A stretch of 64,000 nucleotides of DNA from Watersipora subatra (lineage: Eukaryota > Bryozoa > Gymnolaemata > Cheilostomatida > Watersiporidae): the NCBI RefSeq assembly GCF_963576615.1, contig NC_088714.1, positions 29,322,558-29,386,557 of the forward strand, written 5' to 3'. The stretch's first letter is position 1; each line of letters begins with the position of its first letter. A program made the translations under genes and the position numbers. Below, one piece after another: positions 1 through 22,200 of the stretch. The notes beneath the pieces were generated by a model that was given only the letters and a program-made list of their open reading frames with translations, was not told where the DNA came from and did no database searches.

Positions 1-249
1 GGGAGTCAAGGCTTCAGCGTCGTAGTATAAAAAAAGTAATGGTTCCTCAGAGGGATTTGCTTCCCTTGTAAATACTTGCTGAGACATGACAAGACAATTC
101 TTATTTGTCATAAAAAATTGTACATTCTAAAATTGTTATAGTAAAAATGGTTTTGGTTGGTTAGCAGAGTGTCTCCCCTTATTCATTCATCGTTTGTCCA
201 GGTTTGAAGTTTGTTTGATTGTCATTAATTTAATCTCTGTTTCTTCCAG

Positions 250-9717
<9,468 letters not shown>

Positions 9718-10393
9718 TTCATGGGGACTTTTGATGTGCTTGCCATCAATTTCAATTCTCAACAAAAATTGAGCTCTCCACCAATTGTAAAAAATGGTAG
9801 GATATTTGTAGCATAGGTGAGCGTAGTAATGACCCTGATGGACCTCTTATTCAGTCTGACACTGTTTTACTGTGAGTGAGTAGATCTTTAACGTTCAATG
9901 TAGTTATAGTTTTCCATTTAATTATGACTTTCTTAGATTACTCGAACGTGAAAAGGATTGGTTTGCTCATTAAAAGCTACATGAAATTGGAGGATTCGGA
10001 TGCATGTGTCTTATTTAATACGTATGCATATACAGCCTGAGGTATTTTCTTACATTTCTCAAGATATGGTGCAATGTTTATTGCTCTTATCAAATAGTGA
10101 ACCAGTTTATATCTTGAAGCATTTGGCTTTCTCTAAAGTGTGAGAAAAACTTCTAAAATTACCGAATTCGGGTTTTATGATGACATCTTTGAATTAAGCA
10201 ATGCGTAAATAGTGAAAGTAATGCAACTGTGTGGATCGAGTAACAAAATGCCTTTGGCAACTAATCGGTGGATCACTGTGTGATGTCAGGCATTCTACAC
10301 AGTCATGCCTAGCTTCCCTTGTTTATTCAATGTCCCTCGTGCTATTGGTGGTCTTTTTTGAGATGGTGCGTTTATGTATTTAGTTATTATTGA

Positions 10394-11596
10394 TACAGTA
10401 ATACTTCAACTTATGAGTGCTCCAACGTACGAGAAACTTGAGATACGAGCCAGTTTTCAAGCAAGTTTTAGCACTAACATACGAGCTATGTTTGAGATAC
10501 GAGCACTTGAGTTAGTTGCCAAGTATGCCGGATGTGTTTTATGAGAACAGCATCACTCTGTATTTTTCAACTGCTCAGGTTATACTTTTGTAACATGTTT
10601 TTTGTGCGCGATTTTCAGTGCAGAAATATGCGAATTAAAAGTACTGTGCGTAGACCGAAAGTTTGCCAGTAAAATGAAAGATAATGCAAAGAAAAAGCAA
10701 ATGATAACAATTGATATTAAACGGAAAATTATTGAAAAATATGCGAAATGTGTATGCGTGATTGAGCTAGCTCAGCAATATGACAGAAATACATCCAAAT
10801 TATCAAACAGAAGGATTATATTCAGGGCATTTAGTTCGCAAAATGACTAACCATAGTTTCTAAACGGCGCAGCGATCTTTATGACCGCTGGTGGCATTGG
10901 ATAAACAATTGGCCGATGACAACGTAACTGAAACGATGCTATGTGAAAGGGCCGGTGCTATCTATCAAAACTATAAAATAGACATTTGGACAAGTTGGCT
11001 AGTGGTCGTGCATTAACCCTTTGTGACGACACCTGTGTTCGTCCTAATCGCAACATGTTGAAAGGGCGACAAAGGCAAACGTCCTTAGGTTTATCTTAAA
11101 ACGGCCAACTAGTCGTGAAAGCGAAACAAAGGAAATGTTAGCTAACCAACAAAAAACTTCAAACTATGAACGCCGAAGAAATTTTAATTACGTTAAGTTA
11201 AAAATGAAAGTTTGCTTTTAGGTTTGCTGATAAAATCCAAATTTATCAAAACAACTGTTGTAATGAAGGATAACTTATATCTCCCTCCCTGGCAAATGCT
11301 AGCGTTAGCTGCTATTGTATGTATTTAATTTTACATTTTAATTAATCCCAATTCCTTGCATTATTTTTTATTTGTTGCTTTTTGAAAGCATGTGGTAAGT
11401 TAAGACAATAACCAACATGTTCTTTCCGTTACAATATCTTGTTTTGAGTGTTTTATTTGCATTTTTATTGTATGGAAACCAATCAATATATATTTAATTG
11501 TTCTATATATAAATAAATTGCACCAACATGCGAGTAAATTGACATACATGCTCAGTCTCGGAACGCATTAAGCTCGTAAGTCGAAGTATGACTGTA
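10394..11596 (+). mobile_element. Tigger/pogo-like DNA transposon remnant, copy A
   Basis: It is flanked by TA. The left end CAGTAATACTTCAACTTATG and right end AAGTCGAAGTATGACTG are inverted relatives. The interior frame at about 10672-10840 reads KKKQMITIDIKRKIIEKYAK then CVIELAQQYDRNTSKLSN. That resembles the N-terminal helix-turn-helix (CENP-B/Tigger type) of pogo transposases. Further along, TMLCERAGAIYQNYK-like coding is broken by stops. It is a dead copy in the convergent PKC/unc-18 intergenic region; related copies lie at 24900-25660 and 55014-56684. Confidence 0.8.
10602..10850 (+). pseudogene. Degenerate Tigger-type transposase N-terminus
   Basis: The frame contains a pogo/Tigger-like CENP-B-type DNA-binding segment (MITIDIKRKIIEKYAK, then VIELAQQYDRNTSKLSN). 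It is cut off soon after, and the following homologous region is in other frames with stops. The catalytic DDE domain is not recognisable. The matching segment in the copy at 55014-56684 is interrupted by another insertion. Confidence 0.6.
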
Positions 11597-13193
11597 GTTG
11601 GTTTAGTATTTCAGATCTACCATATAATAGGCTTATCTCTCTTGAGCATACCCATATTCTTTAAGTAGCGCGACAAGCCCGTGGGAATGGAGTCGCTGAT
11701 TACTGTTACTGAAATTTTAGGTGCCCCTAGTGCAAGTTAGAGATGATCTTTCATCAAAAAACTGAAGGTGCTGGAATACTATTGCTATTTGTCTCGAGAC
11801 TGTCAATCAACACTGGGCTTTGTTAGTTCAAATTCAATCAAGCAATAAGTTGAGTCGGTCAGTTTTCAGGTGGCTCCATAGCTTGAGGGCTTCATATTTA
11901 TTGCCTTGCCTGGCTCATGAAGGCGGCAATTCAGTTTAATTATATTCACAAATTGTTTTGTGATAGTTAATTTGCATTGTACATTCTTTTTTCTCATCCC
12001 CTTTGGTGAATCAAGTGCAATAAGGAGAGATTTTGTTTGTGTTTTTATATTTATATGATTCTCCGGTTTCGTGTGTATTTTGCTATTTCTGTTTTAACTC
12101 ATCTGGTGGCTTGAGTTGCCCTTCTTTATCTTGGGAACGTAGACAGCCTCTCCAACTATTCTTCATATATGGCATTTTAGGGCAGCATTTGAACTGTAGT
12201 GATTTATATTACACTTTCAAGTATAGTCCAAGTCTGTTCTATTGCACAACACTATTAATATCATGAATTTTTTAGATCTACCTACCTATTCAATTTCTAG
12301 GTCTTGCTCTATATTTCTTTAGCATTTTATGTGAAGTGTGTCACTGCTCCATTTTTCATATACATATTGAGCTGTACTTGTCTTATTTCATCGTTCTGTT
12401 CTGTATCTACCCATTTCAGGGTATCTTTATTTTTTGTATATTTATATTGTCTTTTTGTTTTAAAATTTTTATATCGTTTTTGCCTAATTTGACTATTGTA
12501 CTCAAATGACTGGTATTTTCTTACTTTCAATGTTCTGTGCATTTATGTAGCAATGTATGCCATATTTCATGAGATAAAACAGTTTTCATTCGCCTGAATT
12601 CAACGCTATCAATGGTTTAGATCGCAAGTGTGATAAGTTATCAAGCAAAAACCAATTTGTAACAAATAATATTATATTACAACGTACACCATACAACAGT
12701 TATAAAATAATAAAAAGTTTACCTTCCAACTATCGCAGTTGTCAAATCACATCAATCTCTTTAATGTCATTGGTATATACAGACATCCCTATGGCTTTTC
12801 ACTGGTTGATTATTATGTGAAATGTAAGTTATTAGTAATAAAAAATAAAACGTACTAGAAGAAAATAACAAATACAAAAATATTTGTGAATAGACTAGAA
12901 TCTAAAGTGAACCACCGCAGTAGCGTACGAAACTAACATGAATTGTTTAGTAGACATCTAGAATCATCTTTCAAGATTTTACCACTGCTGATCCCGGTGT
13001 GGTCATTATTTACCAAAACTTACTGCCTTTTACCAACAATGTAAAGATAATTAGAAGAGTACTTGACAAAAAGAAACATCTGATATTGCGACATACATTA
13101 ACAAATATAGCCATATAAGCGTGGCAATAAATCACAAATCATTCAACTTGGAAATGGAGTGTGGTGACTTGCATGAGTGCGGACACTACCTAA
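11597..13193. other. Convergent intergenic DNA between PKC and unc-18
   Basis: AT-rich, with T-rich stretches at 12000-12520 that open short frames of no recognisable family. It should contain the 3' UTR and poly(A) site of unc-18 (minus strand). A TTTATT at about 12426 would read AATAAA on that strand, but I cannot assign it securely. No gene seen. Confidence 0.5.
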
Positions 13194-13294
13194 CTACATG
13201 GGAGGAGGTTGAACATCTGCGCCAGGAGAATCTGTCTCACTGAGGCTTTGCAAATCACTCAGATGGTCCTTAGGGGTTATGATGTGTGTTGACC
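13194..13294 (-). CDS. STXBP1: unc-18 exon 14 (stop)
   Basis: The acceptor is ttgttgttag. It encodes [18 protein letters not shown], matching the GSTHILTP ending of Munc18-1. A short extra tail [15 protein letters not shown] follows, then TAG at 13194-13196. I found this exon by homology and splice phase. Confidence 0.93.
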
Positions 13295-16200
13295 CTAACA
13301 ACAACAGAAGCTATTTTAGGACAAGAAAAAAATATCAATGGCTTGTAACGATCGTTATAGGTAGCATGCCAAATTGCTTAGTCCAGTGGGACGAGTATAA
13401 CTGGAGTGGCTCAGAACCTGGTCACTTGACAGGGAATTTTTTGTTTTTGTCACATGTTTTGCACATGCCCAGTTGCATTTAATCATGATAAATATTAGAC
13501 ACTGGCCACAATGCTATATTCTACCACAGCAATATTGCAACAACCCACTACTAATAACCCAATACTGTTAAGAAATATAAGAAGATATTATGCAAAAATG
13601 TGCATAAATAGTTGCAGAATCTTGCATAAGATTATTGTACGCAGAGAGGTATTTGGAAAATGTATAGAAAAATAGAGAAATGTATAAAGAAAATATAAAT
13701 CTCGAAAAAATTGGTAAGATTTGGCATGAGATATTAAATATTAGACAAAAACAGAAAATTCCCCGTCACGTGACCAGGTTCTGAGCCACTCCAGTTATAC
13801 TCGTCCTAGTCAGTGCATTAGACACTCCTATAATGTAAATTCCAGATAATGCAAATAATTTGCAAAGTTTTTGCTTTCAACTAATTAAAAAATTCAATAT
13901 AACGTAAAGTGTCAAGTCGGGTGAGTCCTCAAATTTGGTTTGAATTTTACTCAATCTCACCGCGCTTGCGAGAGAAAAACGATGCACGAATAAAGCTATG
14001 TCGATTATATATGCAACTTTCGCGACATTCTAGTTCGTCGTGATAGATCGTCATATGTGTCGACAAAACAGAGAACAGCTGCTGCACAATTGTTCATAAA
14101 TACAAAGGCAATTGATTAGTGTAGGTGTTACAGCGTCGGTCTACCAATCTGAATGTGACGAGTTGGAGCATCGTCGGAAGTTCTCTTTCTAACCTTGACC
14201 CCTGGATACAGGTAGACAACAAACATGTAGTACCGCTTTTATAGTAAAAATATTTTGTTGTTTTGCTTTATTGTATATGTATGAAATATTTGTTATTAGT
14301 TTTACTTAGCAAAATAGACTGCTGTGTAGACAAAAATAAGCAATTCGTTGTAAATGAACGTCAAAGATGCATGCACACCCCATCAACTTACTGTAAAAAT
14401 TACCGCAACCATACCTGCAAGATGATCAGAAAAAGTAGAAAAGTTGTCGATGCAAACCAATAAAACTGCAGTTACGGTACAGCGCACCAATTAGAAGAGT
14501 TAAATCAAGCTTTTCCTTTTTGCATGACCAAAGGAGTGGGTTTGGAAAGATCTTGGAACGGATTTGGCACTTTACATGTATTTTACTGTTCTTATAAATG
14601 TATATTCCCTATAACATAAACATTCTTGGAATGAATTATTTATGTTGGTAGGAGCGTCTACTGTATTTAGATCTATCTAGGCATAGCTAGTAGCTTTACA
14701 AACACATGTCAGGGTCTAGACTCTAGATACATGAATAAGAAACATCGTACACTGTTTAACAAAAATTCGGGTTTACTTTTTCTTTAGAATTTGGTACATC
14801 AATCTGTATCACCACCGTCCTTGATAACTTAACTAAACTGATCATCAGGCCATGCTTCTAAATAACTTACAGACAACAGCAAGAAGATAACTACAAAGAA
14901 AAATTTCTAGGCTTACCAACTATTATATCCCAGTCTTTGTTATTCGCTGCAACCTCATAGGCAACCCTTGTCTCGCTGTATGTAATGCCACCAATAACAA
15001 AGAATATCAGCCGAGGTCCCGATCGTGTTTGCGTTCGCCCACTTGACCAGTTATATTGCGGCCTAGCACTACTGCAAAAAAAATGTGTAGCAAAATAAAG
15101 AACTTACATGAAGATAATTGTTACATAGTTTAAAAACCAAATCATTGCTTCTAAAAAGTTTAATGAGCGAAAAGCTGTAAGCTACGTTTGAAATATAACA
15201 AATGTCAAATTATTAGCTGGATTTTCAAAAACCTTTTCAAATCTACAATATCAAACAACGATAAACAGCACCTTGCTGGGGCTGCCCCTCTCCCTCCCCG
15301 AGCGCCTCCTCCAAGATATGGGAACTGTTTTTGGTCAAGTTTATCCTCACACGCATCTTCCAGGAGGTCCTTGAGATATGGCGTCCAGCGTGATTGCTGG
15401 AAAGTTTGCTCAGATATTCGCTCTCTTCTGTTGAGCGCCTGGTATGAGTTGTACGGAGACCGCCTGTTGCGCTACAACAGACTTATCTGTCAAATTGGGT
15501 TTTGCTTTTAAACAGAAAAGTCAGAAAGAGTAGTTAGTGCGACATGTATGGATGATGTTAGCGCCAGCAACAGTCAAAAGAGATCACATGGCAATGTAAA
15601 CACTGATATTGAAGACTGCTCTTTACTAATCTAAACGCAAAGTGCCACTATTTGTGACGTCTGGTCATAACGTATTCTGTCAACCATCCCCACCATCAGC
15701 AACCATCAACCATAATGTGTATTTAATGCTACAAATCCAAAGTTTTAGAAAAATATATGATGAAAAATGATAAAAAGAGAAGACAATTCTTGCAGTAAAA
15801 GCTACGAAAGGTCACATGCGAATAAAATAGGATTCATATTTAATTTGAGCAAATTACAAAGTAAGATAATACTCCAGTTACTTTTCCCACAGTACAAAAT
15901 GTTCACACTGAAGAGCATTATGTGGATGCCTATTACAAATGGCAAGCGCCTGCAAAGCACTCCGAGATGACGAGAGGTAAAATGAAATTTTTTTTGTTAT
16001 TTTTTTACGCCCATTCATAATATGGATATGGATATGAATTACATTCTTTATCTAAAACTCTATATTTTGTTATTACTGATAGCTGTGATTTGTTATTACT
16101 GATATAATGATAAACAAATTCATTACTCACACAACAATTGTTAGTGTTCCTACAAGATTTCAACAGAAGATGTCCTCTTCACAGTAATGTTATAGTAAAA

Positions 16201-19200
16201 TATAATTGTCAATAGTCGTGTTACCATGTACGCATTTGAACTTTAAATATAATTGTCAATAGTCGTGTTACCATGTACACATTTGAACTTAAAAAGTTAC
16301 TAAAGCCAGCGCAAACAATATTAATGCATCACCAAGGTACAGAAATATAGTTTACATATTGGTACTCTTGTCCCCATCAACCTGCTGCAAGGGTCATCTA
16401 GTATCATTATTCAATATGATCATCTAGCATCTATCATCTTTATTTCAAAACTGACCATACTATTTATGCCAACGCTTTCCATATTTATTTTTTATTTTCT
16501 AATATTTTTACTAACAATGCCACACTGGTCTGAATTAATGTCACTTTGAGATGGTTACAGATACAGCATTCTTAATTCAGAATGCGGACAGCGACGGAAG
16601 TCAGCGAGGCAATGCAAAAACAAGACATTAGGAGGGAAAGATCACCCGTCACCTTGTCTAATGGAGTTTGTTACAAGTACCTGCCAACATTAACAAAGAG
16701 ACCTACGGTAGATGGCCAAACTAAAGTAGAATTAGCAAAGTTGGTAACAAAGAGCCGTGACCAGGATATAATAAGTGGGTAAAGCTAGAATCGAACGTGA
16801 ATACATAAATATAATAGATGCAGACATGGCCTTACACAATTGGATCCAATAAATGCTAGATTATCAGCAAATGGCAATGATTTCACCATTGTACCATTGT
16901 TGTTCCCATCAGCCTAAAAGACAATAGTTAACCACAAGTGCTAAATGGTAGAAAGGCGTTATTTTACCGAAAACCAAAGCAAATTGTGGTAAAAGTTTGT
17001 TTCGTTTCTGAAGCAAAAACCACAATTTAGCTTGCATCAGAATGGGATATGTCATGACAACAAATTGACAAACTTCAATTCTTCAAATTAACAGTGCTAA
17101 TCGCCTTCATTATTCAGTGTGGGCTCATTCAAATTGTGTCCAAGATAATAAAAAATTGCCTCGACGGTGAAAGAGCAACTCCCAATATTAATATAATAAA
17201 GTGGAACTGCAAGTGTGGGTAAGCAAGTGTTAGTGGAGTGAGACATATTATCTTAAGATAAAAGCCATCACCAAGACAAGGAGTGTCCCAGGTGAAGTTT
17301 GGGGGGCACTCAAGGTGAGAATTAATGGAACAGCAGGGCAAACCATGTACTCACTTCCAATGGCACCATAGCTAGCGAATCGTTAACATTAACACTGCTG
17401 GAGCTCTGTATGTGAGGAATAATAGCAAAACCGTTTTACTACATACAGAGATAAGTAGCAGCCGATGAAATGGCAATTTCATCACCGGAGCAAGCAAACT
17501 CTTCACCGTGTTACAAGGACATAACATGTATTATCCAAAAATCTATTGGAGAGCTAGCTAAAGGGGTAGCTACACTAGCTAGGCATCAGCATTTTGCGAT
17601 GCCTGATTACTATAGAAACCACCGCGGATCTACCATGTTGGCCTTTTTGTGGAGTGCTTAGTAACCTTCTCGGTTCAGAATGCAACAGTTCTGTCTCAAA
17701 CGGAAAAATGATCATTGAAATGGCTTTGACCATATTTTTGTTCATATAGAACCAGTGTGGGTAGAAGTGGTGTGTTTGTATAAAAAGGCTTGACAATAAA
17801 ACATGAGCATGCATGTTTATTTTTAAATGCCACAAACGCGCTGGTCCCTCTCTCAACATCTGTGCCCTGATACATAGTCTCACATAGCCACCCCTTAAGC
17901 CTACTATGTACATATCAACAAAGGCAAGTCTTCACAGACACGACAAAAGAAAGCTTGACAACCTAGCAGTAAGTAATCAATATCAGAATATTGAAACCAA
18001 TAAAGATTTCCACAATCAGCATACAGCATTTACATTCCAAACAACACCATATAATACATTTATACGCATGCATAATGCCCTAAATTATGTCACCCTATGA
18101 GAAAATAATTCAACTCTGCAATAAACGATTAATAATTTGAACAAAACAGCTAGCGTTTAAATACCAGTGTTTATGAACATGCTTGGAAGGCTATGTAAAG
18201 AGAAAACAACTCCAAAACATTTGGAGTTATTAATGATAACAGTGCTGTAGTATGGTTAAGAAAAGAGAGGCTAGACACACATTTACCTTCTTCATAAGTG
18301 GTGATATTTCAGTGAGACCAGTTGCCACACGGCACTGGAATACGTCGTATTTGACCGAATTCTTTAAATAGCAATTAGATTAATCAGAATAAAAGCGAAC
18401 AAGTACCTAGGGTACTACAAACACACATCACCTAGCATTCTGTTATGGTCAGTCCTCCTGCTGGGGCAAAAAATGCTCACTAAAGAAATATGCTCAAACC
18501 ACTTTATAAAACATGAATAAAGAAGATAACCACCAACACAAAAATGCTGGAGTCGTGTGCCCTCTAATGTTAACAGTTTGAACAAATGCTGAATAGGTGC
18601 GGTTACCTGCCATGAAGCAGGCAACATACAGTAGAAAAGCGCTTATCCATGTAGACTCAAATTATAATTCCAAAGCCGATGCCATATTAATTCTAGATTA
18701 CCTTGTCAATAAAATAATTTGCTAACAAAAATACTACTTCATCTGATTAGCGATTTTCAGTGATATTCTTTTGCATAGTGAATTTCTTGTCGTAAAACGT
18801 GATCTAACAGGCATCTAAAAATGCTACAATTTAGTCTGATAAAGAGTTGTCCACCTTCATGACTTAGGGTACCCAAATCAAGAAATGAATATATTCACAT
18901 AACTTGGTGTAAAGATATTAGAAAACACTTTTAGAAACATGTCATGAGTTGTTGGTAACTTGTAGATCAAAACTTACTTTTTATTTTGTTAACTGTTTTA
19001 GTTTCTGATTTAATATCATTTGATGACAAACGCCAGGAAAATAATTTTACATACACGCACACTTCCGAGCAGACTTAAAATGAAGGTCTAATGGAAATTC
19101 CAACATACAAGATTTGTTAATAGTAAATGGTGAATTAACGATTCAATTGATGCTGTTAAAACTGATGACGAGCTTTCTTTAGTTTCATGATAACAAACAT

Positions 19201-22200
19201 ATACTGAGAGGGCTCGCTAGAAAAGTGCAAACATATTTAGTTTTCCGCTGTTTCTATCTTTCTACGCAAAGTGCGGCATAGACACCTCACTTTCCATCCT
19301 CTCTCAGACAGACCGCACCTTTACTAATACATGTAAAAGCTCTACCACTATTTCTACCCGATGAAGCCCACACCATGAGGTCAAGAGGTCATTGTGTACA
19401 CATATAACATAGGCCGACAAGCAGCATCTGCCCTGAGCGAATGAGCAAAGCATAAGACAATGAGCCAGTCCCTACCTCTGCAATGACTGTCACTCCCATA
19501 TGCTGCACATTGAATATCTTCATCTTGTGCTCTGCCGGTATGTTTCCGTGCTGCATGAGTTTGGAAAGATTTTCATCAGACAGACCTGCAGATAACATAT
19601 GTTCCCATTATCGATCACTCGTGCTTCATCTTCATTCGAAAAATGTATTGACAGCTATGACCTATGATTTTGTTGAGAATCCGACATTCATGGTTATTCG
19701 TGCTCATCTACTAAAGGCACAAGACACCAGGATGCTGGAATGGCTAGATAAAAAATCTGCTAGAAACCATCGGTCTACACGCTGGATCTTACAATAAGAT
19801 AACATGAACCACAAAGGGAACACAATTCTGAATATCATGCTGTAGTTAACCGAGTGTGTTTGACAGGCCATACTGATGGCTGCCTGTCATAATTACTGTA
19901 AAACAACAGCTGTCAGCGTATAAGAACATCCTGATACTATAATGAACAAGAAAAACGAATACAGTAGACACTCCTACAACATAATTAATTTGTTCCAGGA
20001 ACGTCTCATTATAGGGAGTTTACGTTATGCGCAGTAAAATACAGGTAAATTGCCTAATCCATTCCAGGATATTTCCAAACTCAACCTTTTGGCCGTAAAA
20101 AGAAAAACTAGACTTCACTTTTCAATTTGTTAGCTGTAGTACCGTAACTGCAGTATTATTAGTTTGCATTGAAAACTGTTCTTCTTTTATCACTTACACT
20201 CATCTTATGGTTCATGGTTGCTTTAATTTCACAAGTACATTTTCGACATCATTTACAATTTTTTTACTTTTTCTAAACAGTCTACTCTGCAAACAAAAAC
20301 TAACAACAAAGATTTTATATGTCTACAATAAAGTAAAACAAAAATACGTTTTCACTATAATAAGATTCTATAACAAAATAATAGTGACAATCAGATTGGT
20401 AGACTGACGTTGTAATTAACCGATCGTGTTTAAATATTTCTGACAATTGCGCAGCTACAGGTACTTGTTCTCTCTGTTTTGTCGACACGTCAGACTATCT
20501 ATCGCAGCGAACTAGAATGTCATAGAACTTGTATATGTAATAGAGATAACGCTATACAGAACATCGCTTTGTCTCACAAGTGCGGTGAGACTTGATGAGA
20601 CTAAACTACATAATTATCATTATTCAAATCGAATTTGAGAACTTGCAACAATTTGACACTTTACGTTATATGGAATTTTTTACGTAGTATGAAGCAAAAA
20701 CTTTACATAACTTTTTTCCGTTATGGAGAATTTACTTCATAGGCGGTATACGTTATAGGAACATCTGCTGTAAATCAATATATAGTTACTCCCATATTAC
20801 GACAGCTGAACTAATATTTTTATGTCTACTGAACATTATGTCTGTCAAACAACAAACTGCTGGTTTTTAACACACTGTGGTTTGAAATTCGGCAGCGCAC
20901 TGTTTGACAGACATAATAATGTTCAAGCGTGTGAGGTTAAGATGCCTCTGTGCAGAAGGAATCCAAAAAAAACTAGTCAACATTTGACATGATATATGGA
21001 AACTAACTACAAATCTAATAGATACATTTTATGACGGATCAAAAGCTGTAGGAATACCAATCTACCAGCACTTTGTCAAATAAACGTAAAAGGATATTTT
21101 CAAATAAGCTTCACTGAACACCATTAACGAGCGAAGCAATGTTTACGCCACCTCTATATTTTGTGCTACCCCATGAACAGAATGGCATCATTGTCACCGA
21201 TGTTAGCATATTTGTTCAAACAGTTTTTCCTTTAGGTGGGCCAAAATATCAGACCATGTTAAACACTAGACTACTTTGAGTAAAACGTGGTAGAATAATA
21301 GAATTATTACTCATTTCAATAATGTTACTTTAAAAGTTATGACAAAAAACAAAACATTTTGGAGTTTGAAGAGGACACGCCGCAGCAATGACATCTCCAG
21401 ATGCTAGAATGTCGCACATCGCTCTTGAAGAGATTAGTAATCATCCATATAAATGTTTTAAAGTCATCAGATCAGATTGTAAATCACTTTATGGACAAAT
21501 CTGAAAACAGTGGGCCGATTTAGGCCTTAATGACTTCAAATCAAAGTGTAGTTCTGACAATCAAATTTCTTAGGTAGACTCAGCACTGAAACCATGGCAA
21601 CCACAACAACAATGAAAAAAATTACGTATGCTGATGAAAACTAGTCATTATTAGTATGATTTTGTAGAGTTGTCTACTGATCAATTTTATTATGGCTTCA
21701 TTAAGAGCAAACAAACCATTTCTGAATTATGACCAAAATAATGAACATGAAACGTATTGACAAATATTTTGCAAAATTTGTTTGCTTACAAAAAATTGCC
21801 CTCTAAAGGGTCAAGTTTGAGATGCTAGCACTTCTTCAAAACAGCCATAAACCTAATCAATCAAATTTTCAAGGATCTTTTTTCCATATAAACCAAGACT
21901 CTCAGGCTAGACAGTCATTCCGCTAGTCAATAACAAACAAATAAAACAAGCCTTTCATCGTTATATACATTGATGAGTTTTGTCTAAAATTATTTTCATG
22001 AAAAGAAAGAACTGTTTTCGTGTTATAACTGTATACCCTAGGACACTTATGTATTCGCGTCATCTAACTTTCGCATTTTCGCGGTGTCGTCCTCTCGCGA
22101 AAATTTCATGAGCGAAACTGAACTATTATAACGAACGAACGAAAACGCGAAATTAAATAGCTTAGTTCATTGATATCCACAATAAAATCTTCATATTAGA

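Noticed and set aside
12033-12542. Hydrophobic open frames between PKC and unc-18
   Set aside because: They come from T-rich DNA, overlap on both strands, and show no family resemblance or coding-like composition.
18283-18345. Minus-strand stretch [16 protein letters not shown] with splice-like borders, considered as an unc-18 exon
   Set aside because: The true continuation is the 15272-15471 exon with SRWTP, whose phase joins exon 11 directly, leaving no room for this piece.
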